Of a stretch of 64,000 nt of DNA, positions 1 to 8,643 are shown in pieces. How positions within the stretch are numbered: the stretch's first letter is position 1; each line of letters opens with the position of its first letter. A program made the position numbers and the translations under genes. The notes under the pieces are model-generated. The model was not told where the DNA came from. It saw nothing but the letters and a program-made list of their open reading frames with translations, and ran no database searches. This DNA is from an uncultured Synergistales bacterium (GTDB lineage Bacteria > Synergistota > Synergistia > Synergistales > Aminobacteriaceae), in assembly GCA_905233725.1 (NCBI GenBank), contig CAJOEM010000009.1, forward strand, positions 1-64,000. Reading direction: 5' to 3'.

Positions 1-2028
1 GATATTCAAGCTCGGGCCTGCTGTGTCTTTGAACGGATCGCCGACTGTATCACCGACGACTGCTGCTGCGTGCTGAGCCGAACCTCTGCCGCCGAAATGT
101 CCGTCTTCGATATACTTCTTCGCATTGTCCCAAGCACCGCCGGAATTTGCCATGAATAACGCTAACATAACGCCCGTTACGATTGCGCCACCAAGTAATC
201 CGCCGAGAGCCTCTTTGCCAAGAATAAAGCCAACAAGAATCGGCACAAGAATCGCCATAACTCCCGGAAGAATCATTTGCGTTAAAGCTGCGTGTGTCGA
301 AATTTCTACGCAACGTTCGTATTCTGGTTTAGCTGTTCCTTCCATGATGCCGGCGATCTCGTGGAACTGTCGGCGAACTTCTTCGATCATTGCTCCAGCC
401 GCGCGACTCACAGCGTCAATCGAAAGTGAGCAGAATATAAACGGCAGCATTCCGCCGATTAATAAGCCTACGATTACGTTCGGATCCATAATGTCGATCT
501 TCTCGATATGTGCAGCCTGTGAATATGCAACGAATAATGCGAGCGATGTCAAAGCAGCTGAACCGATTGCAAGTCCCTTACCCATTGCAGCCGTCGTGTT
601 TCCGATTGCGTCAAGGTGATCCGTGATTTTGCGAACTTCCTCGGGCAACTCGCTCATCTCAGCAATTCCGCCAGCATTGTCAGCGATTGGTCCGTAAGCG
701 TCAACACTCAGCGAAATTCCCGTGATTGACAGCATGCCTACTGCCGCAACTGCAACTCCGAACATGCCTGCGAGATAATAGCTGATCAAAGTCGAAATGC
801 AAATTAATATCACAGGGATCCCTGTCGAGAGCATTCCCAGAGAAATTCCGGACAAAATCACCGTAGCTGCTCCAGTATCCGAAGTCCCTGCAATGCCTTT
901 CACGAATCTATAATCGCCAGACGTGTAAATTTCCGTTACATAGCCGATTAAAATTCCTGCCAAAACTCCCGACGTAACTGACAAGAATACGTTCAGCGAA
1001 TTCGTAAAGAAAAATAATATGCTCAGAATTAACGTTCCTGCTATCATCAAGCCGCCAGCTACAAACGTTCCAACTCGAAGCGCAAATGACGCATCACCGG
1101 CATCAATTCGATCCATTATCTTATCAAAGCCCGGAATCTTTCTGATTGTCGCCGCAACTGTGTCAGCATACGGAGCTTTTCGCGAGATCATCATGCAGCC
1201 GATTATCGACGCAAAAACTCCCCACGCAGCCAAGAATAACGGGAAGCCAATTCCCCAAAGTCCGAGAACTTCATTTGACGAGAAGCTATATACTGCTCCG
1301 ATCGCCATAGCCGCAATAATCGAGTTCACGTAACTCTCGAATAAATCCGCGCCCATTCCTGCAATATCTCCGACGTTATCGCCAACGTTATCAGCAATGA
1401 CTGCCGGGTTTCTGGGATCATCTTCGGGGATTCCTGCTTCAACTTTGCCGACCAAATCCGCGCCAACATCTGCAGCTTTCGTGTAAATTCCACCGCCAAC
1501 ACGCGCAAATAACGCAATCGAACTCGCGCCCATGCCGAACGCAGCCAAAGTCGAAACGTCATTCAGGAATAAATACGCAATCGCAAGTCCGGTTAATCCC
1601 AAGCCAACGACGACCATTCCAACAATGCTTCCGCCTGAGAACGCCGCTTCAAGAGCATTGCCCGCAGGATTCTTTGATAACTTGTCAGACGCGGCAAACG
1701 TAGTCCTGCCATTAGACTGAGTTGCAACGAACATTCCGATATAACCAGACGTAGCACTGCACAGCGCTCCCAGAATAAAAGCAAACGCCGCACCGATCCC
1801 AAGTCCCGGCAACGCAGCTAATAATACAGCCACAACTGCTACAAACGGTGCAAGCCACGAGTATTCTTTTTTCAAGAACGCCATCGCGCCTTTATGAATT
1901 ATTTCCGAAAGTTCCGCTACTCTTGGATTACCGATTTGAGTCTCTGCAAGTTTCTGAAACACAGTCCAAGCGTACAAACCTGCAAGTATTCCGAAAACAA
2001 GCGTTACAAAAACCAAAAAGATCCACAT
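1..2028 (-). CDS. hppA: membrane-bound ion-translocating pyrophosphatase (3' end beyond window)
   Basis: Integral-membrane pyrophosphatase that couples PPi hydrolysis to export of Na+ or H+. The ATG at 2028 is preceded by a strong AGGAGG, and the frame stays open for 676 codons to the window edge, so only the C-terminus is missing. The family signature DVGADLVGKVE occurs near residue 190, followed by the aspartate-rich DNVGDNVGDIAGMGADL motif that binds Mg-PPi. Near residue 473 the sequence GNTTAAMGKG has Ala at the position occupied by Lys in K+-independent enzymes, which predicts a K+-dependent type. Whether Na+ or H+ is pumped cannot be decided from what is visible. It follows the fatty acid operon on the same strand but has its own gap with a TATAAT-like box at 2070-2075. 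Confidence 0.96.
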   Translation of the reverse strand, partial: MWIFLVFVTLVFGILAGLYAWTVFQKLAETQIGNPRVAELSEIIHKGAMAFLKKEYSWLAPFVAVVAVLLAALPGLGIGAAFAFILGALCSATSGYIGMFVATQSNGRTTFAASDKLSKNPAGNALEAAFSGGSIVGMVVVGLGLTGLAIAYLFLNDVSTLAAFGMGASSIALFARVGGGIYTKAADVGADLVGKVEAGIPEDDPRNPAVIADNVGDNVGDIAGMGADLFESYVNSIIAAMAIGAVYSFSSNEVLGLWGIGFPLFLAAWGVFASIIGCMMISRKAPYADTVAATIRKIPGFDKIMDRIDAGDASFALRVGTFVAGGLMIAGTLILSILFFFTNSLNVFLSVTSGVLAGILIGYVTEIYTSGDYRFVKGIAGTSDTGAATVILSGISLGMLSTGIPVILICISTLISYYLAGMFGVAVAAVGMLSITGISLSVDAYGPIADNAGGIAEMSELPEEVRKITDHLDAIGNTTAAMGKGLAIGSAALTSLALFVAYSQAAHIEKIDIMDPNVIVGLLIGGMLPFIFCSLSIDAVSRAAGAMIEEVRRQFHEIAGIMEGTAKPEYERCVEISTHAALTQMILPGVMAILVPILVGFILGKEALGGLLGGAIVTGVMLALFMANSGGAWDNAKKYIEDGHFGGRGSAQHAAAVVGDTVGDPFKDTAGPSLNI

Positions 2029-2120
2029 GATTTTACAGCCTCCTGATTAAAATATGATTATCATCAAGCATTATAAACTAAAAAACGAAATTTCGCGTGA
2101 TAATTTTGCGGGATTTTTGC

Positions 2121-3071
2121 CTATTTTTTGCTGCGTTGACTTCGGGGTAATGGCTTCTTGATAATTCGCTGCCATAGAGATATATATTGCTCATGCAGAA
2201 ACGACGGGTAATCAGTTTTATCGTCTAATTGCGGTCGTTGCCAGTAAAATACATCTGAACGTGCCAGCAAATATTTTTTCAAGTTACGCGGCATGTCATC
2301 ATCGGCGATTATTATCACGTCACGGGATTTCTTCTCGTCGAGATACTCGCGCAATCCAGATAATTTCCCCCTGCGCCATTGCTCAAGAATTTCCGGCTCA
2401 GGTCTCTCAACTTTGCAGCCGGCAGCCTGAAGCAAAATCCCACTCGTCGAACTCATCGCGCAAATCGACACGCCTTTCAAAATCTGTCCAGCCAAAATCG
2501 AACTCGACAATCTAGCCTGAAATTCCGCAAGCCTTCGCTGATAATACGGGTAATTCGCAGCGTCCCATTCAGACAGGACTACAAGAACCCGCTGAGCCAC
2601 AAACGGAATTATCGATGGATCCGAAATATTATTAATCTCAATCGGGAATTTCGAGTACAAGATTCTCACGTTTCTCACATTTCTCTCATTCGCAAGATTA
2701 TTAGCAAGATTATTATTCGCAAGTCCGGAATCAATCATGTCCTGTTCATCAAGAGCAATTACTCTGGCTTCTTGATCAAGATTTTGCAGAAAATTCCTGT
2801 TACGATTAATCTCCGCGCGAACAAGATCACCGTTCGAGTTCCAAACCTGTAGAGGGATCACTTCGACTTCAACGCCGCCAATAAACGACGAGATCAAATA
2901 TATCCATGGATTCGTTACGTAAAATTCCAGTTTTGCGCTATTCGCAGCCTGAGCAAACGCACAGTTATTTCCCAAAATTAAAATCTCTACGCAAAATATA
3001 ATCACGAAAACTCCCTCCCCGATTCTTGCAAAACCAGAGAGGGATTTGTTATTACTCATATTTGCTGCCAA
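2121..3071 (-). CDS. exported protein resembling metal ABC transporter binding proteins (ZnuA/TroA-like)
   Basis: 316 residues with an N-terminal hydrophobic stretch (about residues 20-40, ending near CAFAQAA) that looks like a signal peptide. After it, the pattern TNPWIYLISSFIGG followed by PLQVWNSNGD resembles the start of the mature TroA/ZnuA fold, and the middle (YYQRRLAEFQARL) resembles its long backbone helix. The histidines that bind metal in that family are not visible; the only obvious His is near the C-terminus, so zinc uptake is doubtful. The start is either TTG at 3071, with GAGGA just upstream and overlapping the rnc end by 20 bases, or ATG at 3059. Translation is probably coupled to rnc. 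No permease or ATPase gene is adjacent. Function is an inference from fold resemblance only. Confidence 0.6.
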   Translation of the reverse strand: MAANMSNNKSLSGFARIGEGVFVIIFCVEILILGNNCAFAQAANSAKLEFYVTNPWIYLISSFIGGVEVEVIPLQVWNSNGDLVRAEINRNRNFLQNLDQEARVIALDEQDMIDSGLANNNLANNLANERNVRNVRILYSKFPIEINNISDPSIIPFVAQRVLVVLSEWDAANYPYYQRRLAEFQARLSSSILAGQILKGVSICAMSSTSGILLQAAGCKVERPEPEILEQWRRGKLSGLREYLDEKKSRDVIIIADDDMPRNLKKYLLARSDVFYWQRPQLDDKTDYPSFLHEQYISLWQRIIKKPLPRSQRSKK

Positions 3072-3756
3072 AATATTCCTCGCGCTTTTTCAAGTCCTCG
3101 AGTAAGCGTGTTGCTACGATAGCTTCTGCACCTTTGCGAGACTTGTACTTCGCGTGATGTTCGATGCCGGTGATTCGCGATTTTACTTCGAAAGTCGGCG
3201 AATGTGACGGTCCCGTAACCGATAGCAATTCGTACTTCGGCAACGGTAATCCGCGAGCCTGCAGCCATAATTGCAACTGAGATTTCGGATCCAATTCCGC
3301 TGTACGTTCGTCTGCATTGCTCAGGAACAGGTCTTTGATAATTCGTTCTGCCACGTCAACTCCACCGTCAACACACACAGCTCCGATTACAGCTTCCATT
3401 GCATCAGCGATCATTTTCTTGGGAAGTGCGTCTGATCTTATCGCGTTACCGTGCAGAATCAAACTTGGGATTCCTAATTTCTCAGCTTTCCTGTACAGAC
3501 TATCAGCCTTGACGAGTTCAGAGCGCATCTTAGTCAATTCGCCCTCATTAGCTTCCGGGTAAATCCTGTATAGTGTCCTTGCAACGATAAAGCTCAGGAT
3601 CGAATCTCCCAGATATTCAAGTCTTTCGTTATTATACGGCAGACCGTTCTCGTGAGCATACGACGAGTGCGTCAAAGCTTCCTCGATTACGAAATTATCT
3701 TGAAACGTATAATTCAATTCCTGTTCAAGAAACGCAAGATTCTTTTCGTCAAGCAT
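3052..3756 (-). CDS. rnc: ribonuclease III
   Basis: Double-strand-specific endoribonuclease that processes rRNA precursors and structured mRNAs. The 234-residue length is typical. The N-terminal nuclease domain carries the signature NNERLEYLGDS (about residues 42-52) with its catalytic acidic residues, and a second acidic cluster DAMEAVIGA near residue 118. The C-terminal part from about 155 fits a double-stranded RNA-binding domain (KSQLQLWLQ, then KSRKGAEAIVATRLLEDL). It starts with ATG only 6 bases after fabF ends and is the tail of the fatty acid operon, a very common arrangement in bacteria. Confidence 0.97.
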   Translation of the reverse strand: MLDEKNLAFLEQELNYTFQDNFVIEEALTHSSYAHENGLPYNNERLEYLGDSILSFIVARTLYRIYPEANEGELTKMRSELVKADSLYRKAEKLGIPSLILHGNAIRSDALPKKMIADAMEAVIGAVCVDGGVDVAERIIKDLFLSNADERTAELDPKSQLQLWLQARGLPLPKYELLSVTGPSHSPTFEVKSRITGIEHHAKYKSRKGAEAIVATRLLEDLKKREEYFGSKYE

Positions 3757-3762
3757 TATTAT

Positions 3763-5052
3763 TTAACCTCTGAATTTCTCAAACGCCAGGACTCCGTTAT
3801 GACCGCCGAATCCGAAACTGTTCACGAGCAAGCGATTCACTTCACGCTCAACGCCCTTTCCAGTCGAGATATTCAAGTCGCATTCCGGATCCGGTGTCGT
3901 GTAATTCAGCGTCGGGTGAATATAGCCTTCCTCGATTGCCTGCAATGACGCTATGACTTCAAGACCGCCGGCAGCTCCGAGGCAATGGCCGATCATGCTC
4001 TTAGTCGATGTAACCGTGATATTCTTCGCTTCCTCGCCGAAAACATGATTAATCATCGCAGCTTCCATTTTGTCATTCAAGCCTGTCGAAGTTCCGTGCG
4101 CGTTGATATAATCGACCTGAGATTTTTCCCAGCCGGACATTTTCATCGCGTGTTCAGTTGCGTATGCTGCGCCTTTTGCTTCAGGATCAGGAGCCGTGAT
4201 ATGACCAGCGTCACATGAAGTCCCGTAGCCCGTAAATTCTGCGTATATATGCGCGTTTCGAGCCAGTGCGTGATTCAGCTCTTCCAAAACTACTACGCCT
4301 GCGCCCTCACCCATAACAAAGCCGTCACGATTCTTATCAAACGGACGACTTGCGTGTTCAGGATCATCGTTTCGTGTCGAAAGAGCTTTCATCGAAGCGA
4401 AGCCTGCAATACTAATCGTACGTAAAGCAGCCTCAGTTCCGCCGGAAATTATCACGTCAGCGTCATCTCGAACGATTGCGTGATAAGCTTCACCCATGCT
4501 GTGCAACGACGTAGCGCACGCCGTAACGACGCACAAATTCGGACCCTTAGCACCAAGAATTATCGCGACATAAGCCGTAGACATGTTGCTGATCATCATC
4601 GGGATAAAATACGGACTAACTCGACGCGAGCCTTTCTCAAGCATCGTCTTGAAATTATTAAACGACGTTTCGATTCCGCCTTGTCCAGTTCCAATATATA
4701 CGCCTAATCTATACGGATCCATCGAAGCGACATCAAGACCTGAATCTTCGACTGCCAGTTTCGCAGCAGCAACCGCAAAATGAATCGCCCTGTCTGATCT
4801 CTTAGCCTCTTTGCCAGGCATGAATTGCGCCGGATCAAAATTTTTTATCTCAGCACCGAACGTTACTGGACAATCTCCCAAGTCAAACGTCGTTATATGC
4901 CCGATTCCATTTTTGCCATCACGCAGCGCTTTCCAGTAATCAGCTTTTCCAAGCGCGAGCGGACTCACAGGCCCAAGACCAGTCACGACAACTCTGCGTT
5001 TCCCGTAATTATTATGCTTCTCAAGATTTCCCTGATTTCCCAAATTGCTCAA
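3763..5052 (-). CDS. fabF: 3-oxoacyl-[acyl-carrier-protein] synthase II
   Basis: Condensing enzyme that elongates acyl-ACP with malonyl-ACP in type II fatty acid synthesis. At 429 residues it is slightly longer than usual because of an N-terminal extension before RRVVVTGLG. The active-site Cys sits in VVTACATSLHSMGEA, and the two catalytic histidines are in NAHGTSTGLND and KSMIGHCLGAAGG; the C-terminal SFGFGGHN is typical. The start is TTG at 5052, chosen because GGGAG lies about 8 bases upstream and no closer ATG fits. It follows acpP after a 151-base gap that holds a hairpin and T-run. Confidence 0.97.
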   Translation of the reverse strand: MSNLGNQGNLEKHNNYGKRRVVVTGLGPVSPLALGKADYWKALRDGKNGIGHITTFDLGDCPVTFGAEIKNFDPAQFMPGKEAKRSDRAIHFAVAAAKLAVEDSGLDVASMDPYRLGVYIGTGQGGIETSFNNFKTMLEKGSRRVSPYFIPMMISNMSTAYVAIILGAKGPNLCVVTACATSLHSMGEAYHAIVRDDADVIISGGTEAALRTISIAGFASMKALSTRNDDPEHASRPFDKNRDGFVMGEGAGVVVLEELNHALARNAHIYAEFTGYGTSCDAGHITAPDPEAKGAAYATEHAMKMSGWEKSQVDYINAHGTSTGLNDKMEAAMINHVFGEEAKNITVTSTKSMIGHCLGAAGGLEVIASLQAIEEGYIHPTLNYTTPDPECDLNISTGKGVEREVNRLLVNSFGFGGHNGVLAFEKFRG

Positions 5053-5115
5053 ACTCTCATCTCCCTTTGAGACATCTATTCTTTATTCTCGCTAAACTTC
5101 AGCAAGATTATTCGC

Positions 5116-5191
5116 AAAAAAATACGGAGAGATTATAAATACATTCACGAGATTTCTCACACGCGAATTGCGAAATATTTTCCCCCCGTAT
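5116..5191 (-). terminator. possible partial terminator between acpP and fabF
   Basis: On the minus strand ATACGGGGGG (5191-5182) can pair with CTCTCCGTAT (5131-5122), ten pairs including two G-U, and the second arm runs directly into seven T residues (5122-5116). The loop is about 50 bases and contains a smaller GAGA/TCTC hairpin. This could end part of the transcripts after acpP, allowing more ACP than FabF. The long loop lowers confidence. Confidence 0.4.
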
Positions 5192-5203
5192 AACAAAATA
5201 ATT

Positions 5204-5458
5204 TTAGTCATCAACTCCGATTTTGCTCAGAGTATAATTCATCGCCTCACCTACCGAAGTAAGCTTTTCGGCATCTTCGTCGGGGATCTCGATATCAAAC
5301 TCCTCTTCGATTCCCATTATTAACTCAACTAAATCAAGCGAATCTGCTCCCAAATCTTCAACGAATGACGCTTCCGGAACGATCTGATCCGCCTCAACGT
5401 CGAGACGATCCGTAATTATTTCCTTCAATCTTGCAAGGACTTCATCTTTGCTGGCCAT
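5204..5458 (-). CDS. acpP: acyl carrier protein
   Basis: 84-residue acidic acyl carrier protein that holds growing acyl chains on a 4'-phosphopantetheine arm. The attachment serine is Ser40 in [18 protein letters not shown], the standard motif. It has an ATG start preceded by GAAGGAGGTGA, the strongest Shine-Dalgarno in the operon, consistent with high expression. It lies between fabG and fabF, which is the usual order. Confidence 0.98.
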   Translation of the reverse strand: MASKDEVLARLKEIITDRLDVEADQIVPEASFVEDLGADSLDLVELIMGIEEEFDIEIPDEDAEKLTSVGEAMNYTLSKIGVDD

Positions 5459-5534
5459 TATATTTCACCTCCTTCAAATTCAACTAAAAATTTTTATCAC
5501 AATTTCCAATTTTAAGCAACAATATCAGAAATTA

Positions 5535-6266
5535 TCACATTGTCATTCCGCCGTCAACTGCCAAAACTTGTCCAGTCACGTAAGAATTGCACTCATTTGC
5601 GAAAAACATAACAGCGCGCGCAACGTCCTCAGGAGAACCGATCCTACCAACAGGAACGCTCTGCAGAATTCCGGATTTCACGTCATCTTTCAAAACCTGC
5701 GTCATATTCGTCTCGATAAATCCCGGAGCAACAACATTCGCCGTAATTCCACGTGACGCGTATTCTCTGGCGACAGATTTTGTGAAGGCGATTATTCCGG
5801 CTTTCGACGCAGCGTAATTTGCCTGTCCGGAATTTCCGACCAAGCCGACAACCGACGAGATACTAATTATTCTCCCGAACTTTGCTTTTGCCATGTCACG
5901 AATCGCTTCTTTTGTGCAATAGAACACCGAGTTCAGATTCGAGTTTATCACATCGTGCCAATCTTCGGGTTTCATTCGCATCAACAAATTATCGCGAGTA
6001 ATTCCGGCATTATTCACAAGAATCGCAATACTCTCGCCAAATAATTTTTTCACGTCAGCGAACAATTTCAAAACTTGATCACGATCACTGACATTCGCCT
6101 GAAAAATTCCGGTTTTTACGCCGAGTTTCTCAACTTCACTCGACAATAATTTCGCGGCTTCCGAACTCGAATTATAATTTATCGCAACGTCGATCTTATT
6201 TCTCGCAAGTTCAAGCACAATCGCACGGCCTATTCCTCTCGCAGCTCCCGTAACTAGTGCAAGCAT
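5535..6266 (-). CDS. fabG: 3-oxoacyl-[acyl-carrier-protein] reductase
   Basis: NADPH-dependent short-chain dehydrogenase that reduces 3-oxoacyl-ACP in fatty acid elongation. The 243 residues show the Rossmann motif TGAARGIGRA at the N-terminus, NNAG near residue 87, the catalytic Ser in ISSVVGLVGN, and the YAASK motif with catalytic Tyr and Lys near residue 150. The C-terminus VTGQVLAVDGGMTM is characteristic of FabG. Its ATG lies inside the end of fabD (13-base overlap) with GGAGG in the fabD coding region, so translation is coupled. Confidence 0.97.
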   Translation of the reverse strand: MLALVTGAARGIGRAIVLELARNKIDVAINYNSSSEAAKLLSSEVEKLGVKTGIFQANVSDRDQVLKLFADVKKLFGESIAILVNNAGITRDNLLMRMKPEDWHDVINSNLNSVFYCTKEAIRDMAKAKFGRIISISSVVGLVGNSGQANYAASKAGIIAFTKSVAREYASRGITANVVAPGFIETNMTQVLKDDVKSGILQSVPVGRIGSPEDVARAVMFFANECNSYVTGQVLAVDGGMTM

Positions 6267-7207
6267 TTCGCAATTTCCTCCAGTTTCTCAGGATTCCCAG
6301 CCGAGATAATATTCACGCCTTTCTTGCAGCGCTTGATTAATCCCGCCAGAACTTCACCGCTGCCCAACTCGAAATAATCATTCACGCCCAGTTCTTCGCA
6401 CATGAATTTCACCGAGTTCTCCCAAAGCACCGGACTGAACGTCTGCGCATAAAGCGATTCACGAATCTCATCGGCTTTTCTAAGCGCTTTTGCACTAACA
6501 TTCGCTATAATCTGCCACTTCGCATCATTCCAGGACTTGCAATTCTCGAACTCAAGCTTCAATTTTTCCGCAGCCGGCTTCATGAACTTGCTGTGAAACG
6601 GCGCACTGACATTTAATTTTACAGCGCGTTTTGCACCGAAATTTTTCGCCTGAGCAATCGCTTTGTCAACATATTCCGCCAAGCCCGAGATAACAATTTG
6701 CCCCGGAGCATTATAATTTGCCGGTCGAACTTCGCCATCGGGAGCCACTGATTTGCACAAATTCTCAGCAGTCTCAGGAGTCATTCCCAGAGTCGCAGCC
6801 ATTGAGCCTTTGCCCTCGGGGACAGCTTCCTGCATAAGCTCGCCGCGTTTACGAACCAGTCTCACAGCTTCAGCAAACGACAGCGCACCCGCAGAAACCA
6901 GAGCCGTATATTCTCCCAAACTATGTCCGGCGCAACATTCCGGCTCCAGATTCACTCCCATCGAGTCAGTCAACACACGCAACGCCGCAATACTCACCGT
7001 CATGATTGCAGGCTGAGCATTCTTTGTGAGCGTCAATTCAGCAGCATCGCCCTCGAACATCAAGCGCGTCAAATGACTTGATAGCGCATCATCAGCTTCT
7101 TCGAACACAGCTTTCGCAACATCAAACGCCTCGAATAATTCGCGACCCATTCCGACAATTTGTGAACCCTGACCCGGGAAACACAGCGCATATTTTTCCA
7201 AACTCAA
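6254..7207 (-). CDS. fabD: malonyl-CoA:ACP transacylase
   Basis: Transfers malonyl from CoA to ACP, supplying the extender for FabF. In 317 residues it shows the N-terminal FPGQGSQ motif, the nucleophile elbow GHSLGEYTAL with active-site Ser near residue 95, and the catalytic His in VSAPFHSKFM near residue 205. The start is a TTG at 7207 with GGTGGTG upstream; no ATG lies near the expected N-terminus. It is followed by the overlapping fabG. Confidence 0.97.
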   Translation of the reverse strand: MSLEKYALCFPGQGSQIVGMGRELFEAFDVAKAVFEEADDALSSHLTRLMFEGDAAELTLTKNAQPAIMTVSIAALRVLTDSMGVNLEPECCAGHSLGEYTALVSAGALSFAEAVRLVRKRGELMQEAVPEGKGSMAATLGMTPETAENLCKSVAPDGEVRPANYNAPGQIVISGLAEYVDKAIAQAKNFGAKRAVKLNVSAPFHSKFMKPAAEKLKLEFENCKSWNDAKWQIIANVSAKALRKADEIRESLYAQTFSPVLWENSVKFMCEELGVNDYFELGSGEVLAGLIKRCKKGVNIISAGNPEKLEEIAKCLH

Positions 7208-7231
7208 ACGTAATCACCACCTAATCATTAT

Positions 7232-8176
7232 CTAATCATTCATAATTTTCACAGCTTCAGCGAACATATTCTCGATTATGACTTTCGCCGGCAAAATCTC
7301 GTTCACCATTGCAGCACTCTGACCAGCCATCAACGAGCCCCATTCTACATCGCCATCAACAACTGCAGCGCGCAATTTCCCTGTGCCGAGAGCCTCGATT
7401 TCTTTCGCCGGAGCATTCTGTGATTCTAACCGCTCAAATTCTGCCGTCAATTTATTACGCAAGCATCTCACCGGATGACCCAAAGATTGCCCAGTGATTG
7501 CCGTACTGCGATCTCTTGCGTCAAGAACTGCCTGTTTATAATTTTTATGCACCGTGCATTCCGAGCAGCAAATAAATCTCGTGCCAACCTGAACACCCTG
7601 CGCTCCCAACATGAACGCTGCTGCAACTCCGCGACCGTCAACAACTCCACCAGCAGTTATAACCGGAATCTTCACAGCCTCAGAAATTTGCGGTGTCAGT
7701 ACCATCGTCGTTAATTCACCGATATGTCCGCCAGCTTCCATGCCTTCAGCTATGACTGCATCTGCTCCCTGCTTCTCAACACGCCTTGCCTGTGCAACAG
7801 ACGCTACAACCGGAATCACAATCGTTCCCAGAGGCTTCAGTCTCTCAAGAAATTTTCCCGGGCTGCCTGCGCCTGTCGTAACAACTGGGACTTTCTGTTT
7901 CACGGCTACTTCGAGAGCTGCTTCTGCCGTCGGAGACATGAGCATTATATTCAAGCCAAACGGTCTGCCGGGTTCGAGCAATTTCTTCGCCTTAAGAATT
8001 TCCGCTTCGAGTATATCCGGAGGAGTTGCCGCCGCAGCAATAATGCCCAAGCCGCCAGCGTTACTCACAGCACTAGCCAACTCAGCATTAGCTACCCAAG
8101 CCATTCCGCCCTGTATCAACGGATATTTCGTTCCCAAGATTTTCGCGACACGGTTATTTTGCAAATCAAGCTTCAT
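7232..8176 (-). CDS. fabK: enoyl-[acyl-carrier-protein] reductase II, flavin-dependent (FabK)
   Basis: FMN-dependent TIM-barrel reductase of the nitronate monooxygenase/FabK family, completing each elongation cycle. The 314-residue protein begins with a typical PLIQGGMAWVAN segment and has GGLGIIAAA, EGMEAGGHIGE, PVITAGGVVDGRG and GAQGVQVGTRF, which form the flavin and NAD(P)H site. The family also contains nitronate monooxygenases, but its place between plsX and fabD makes FabK the natural call. ATG start preceded by AAGGGGTGA. Confidence 0.93.
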   Translation of the reverse strand: MKLDLQNNRVAKILGTKYPLIQGGMAWVANAELASAVSNAGGLGIIAAAATPPDILEAEILKAKKLLEPGRPFGLNIMLMSPTAEAALEVAVKQKVPVVTTGAGSPGKFLERLKPLGTIVIPVVASVAQARRVEKQGADAVIAEGMEAGGHIGELTTMVLTPQISEAVKIPVITAGGVVDGRGVAAAFMLGAQGVQVGTRFICCSECTVHKNYKQAVLDARDRSTAITGQSLGHPVRCLRNKLTAEFERLESQNAPAKEIEALGTGKLRAAVVDGDVEWGSLMAGQSAAMVNEILPAKVIIENMFAEAVKIMND

Positions 8177-8192
8177 TTTTCACGCTCACCCC

Positions 8193-8615
8193 TTAACAAA
8201 ACTCAAACAAATTTAGCCCGACTTCATCATTGAATTTGCGCTCAACGATTCCGTCCGAAACTTCGACTATCATTTCGCACGTAGCACTCACAACAGCTCT
8301 GTTCAAATGACCGCCGAAGACTTTGCCTTCACGATTTCCCGCACTCATGTGAATATGCGCGTAAAATTCGCCGTTCATCGTCGTGACAGTTCCCCATAGA
8401 CTTGTAATCTCGAACATGCCAGTAAAATCATTCGAGTAATATCTCTTCTCGTTAATATCAAACAATCCGACAGTGAAATCATTCACAGCACCGAGAGCCT
8501 TGACTTCTGCGAGCCTGACATGCTCCAGCTCACACAATTTTTTCAGCTGAGTGATAATCTCTTCGCCTTTATCCATTCTCACGAAATATTTATTGCCGAA
8601 ATGCCTAAATTCCAA
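8193..8615 (-). CDS. PPC/DUF296 domain protein in the fatty acid operon
   Basis: 140-residue single-domain protein of the PPC (DUF296) family. Seen: the early FVRMDKGEEI segment, the AEVKALGAVNDFTVGLFD core, and AHIHMSAG followed by VFGGHL, whose histidines correspond to the metal-binding cluster of bacterial PPC proteins. The bacterial proteins form trimers of unknown role; plant relatives are fused to AT-hooks, but no DNA-binding segment is present here. It starts with TTG at 8615 preceded by GGATGTGA and lies between plsX and fabK, the place often held by fabH. A role in lipid metabolism is suggested only by this position. Confidence 0.85.
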   Translation of the reverse strand: MEFRHFGNKYFVRMDKGEEIITQLKKLCELEHVRLAEVKALGAVNDFTVGLFDINEKRYYSNDFTGMFEITSLWGTVTTMNGEFYAHIHMSAGNREGKVFGGHLNRAVVSATCEMIVEVSDGIVERKFNDEVGLNLFEFC

Positions 8616-8643
8616 GATATTTCACATCCTTCCGAATATTATA

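Noticed and set aside
2379-2852. Plus-strand open frame of 157 codons
   Set aside because: Antisense to the binding-protein-like gene; no family features.
7611-8216. Plus-strand open frame of 201 codons
   Set aside because: Entirely antisense to fabK, whose protein is clearly conserved.
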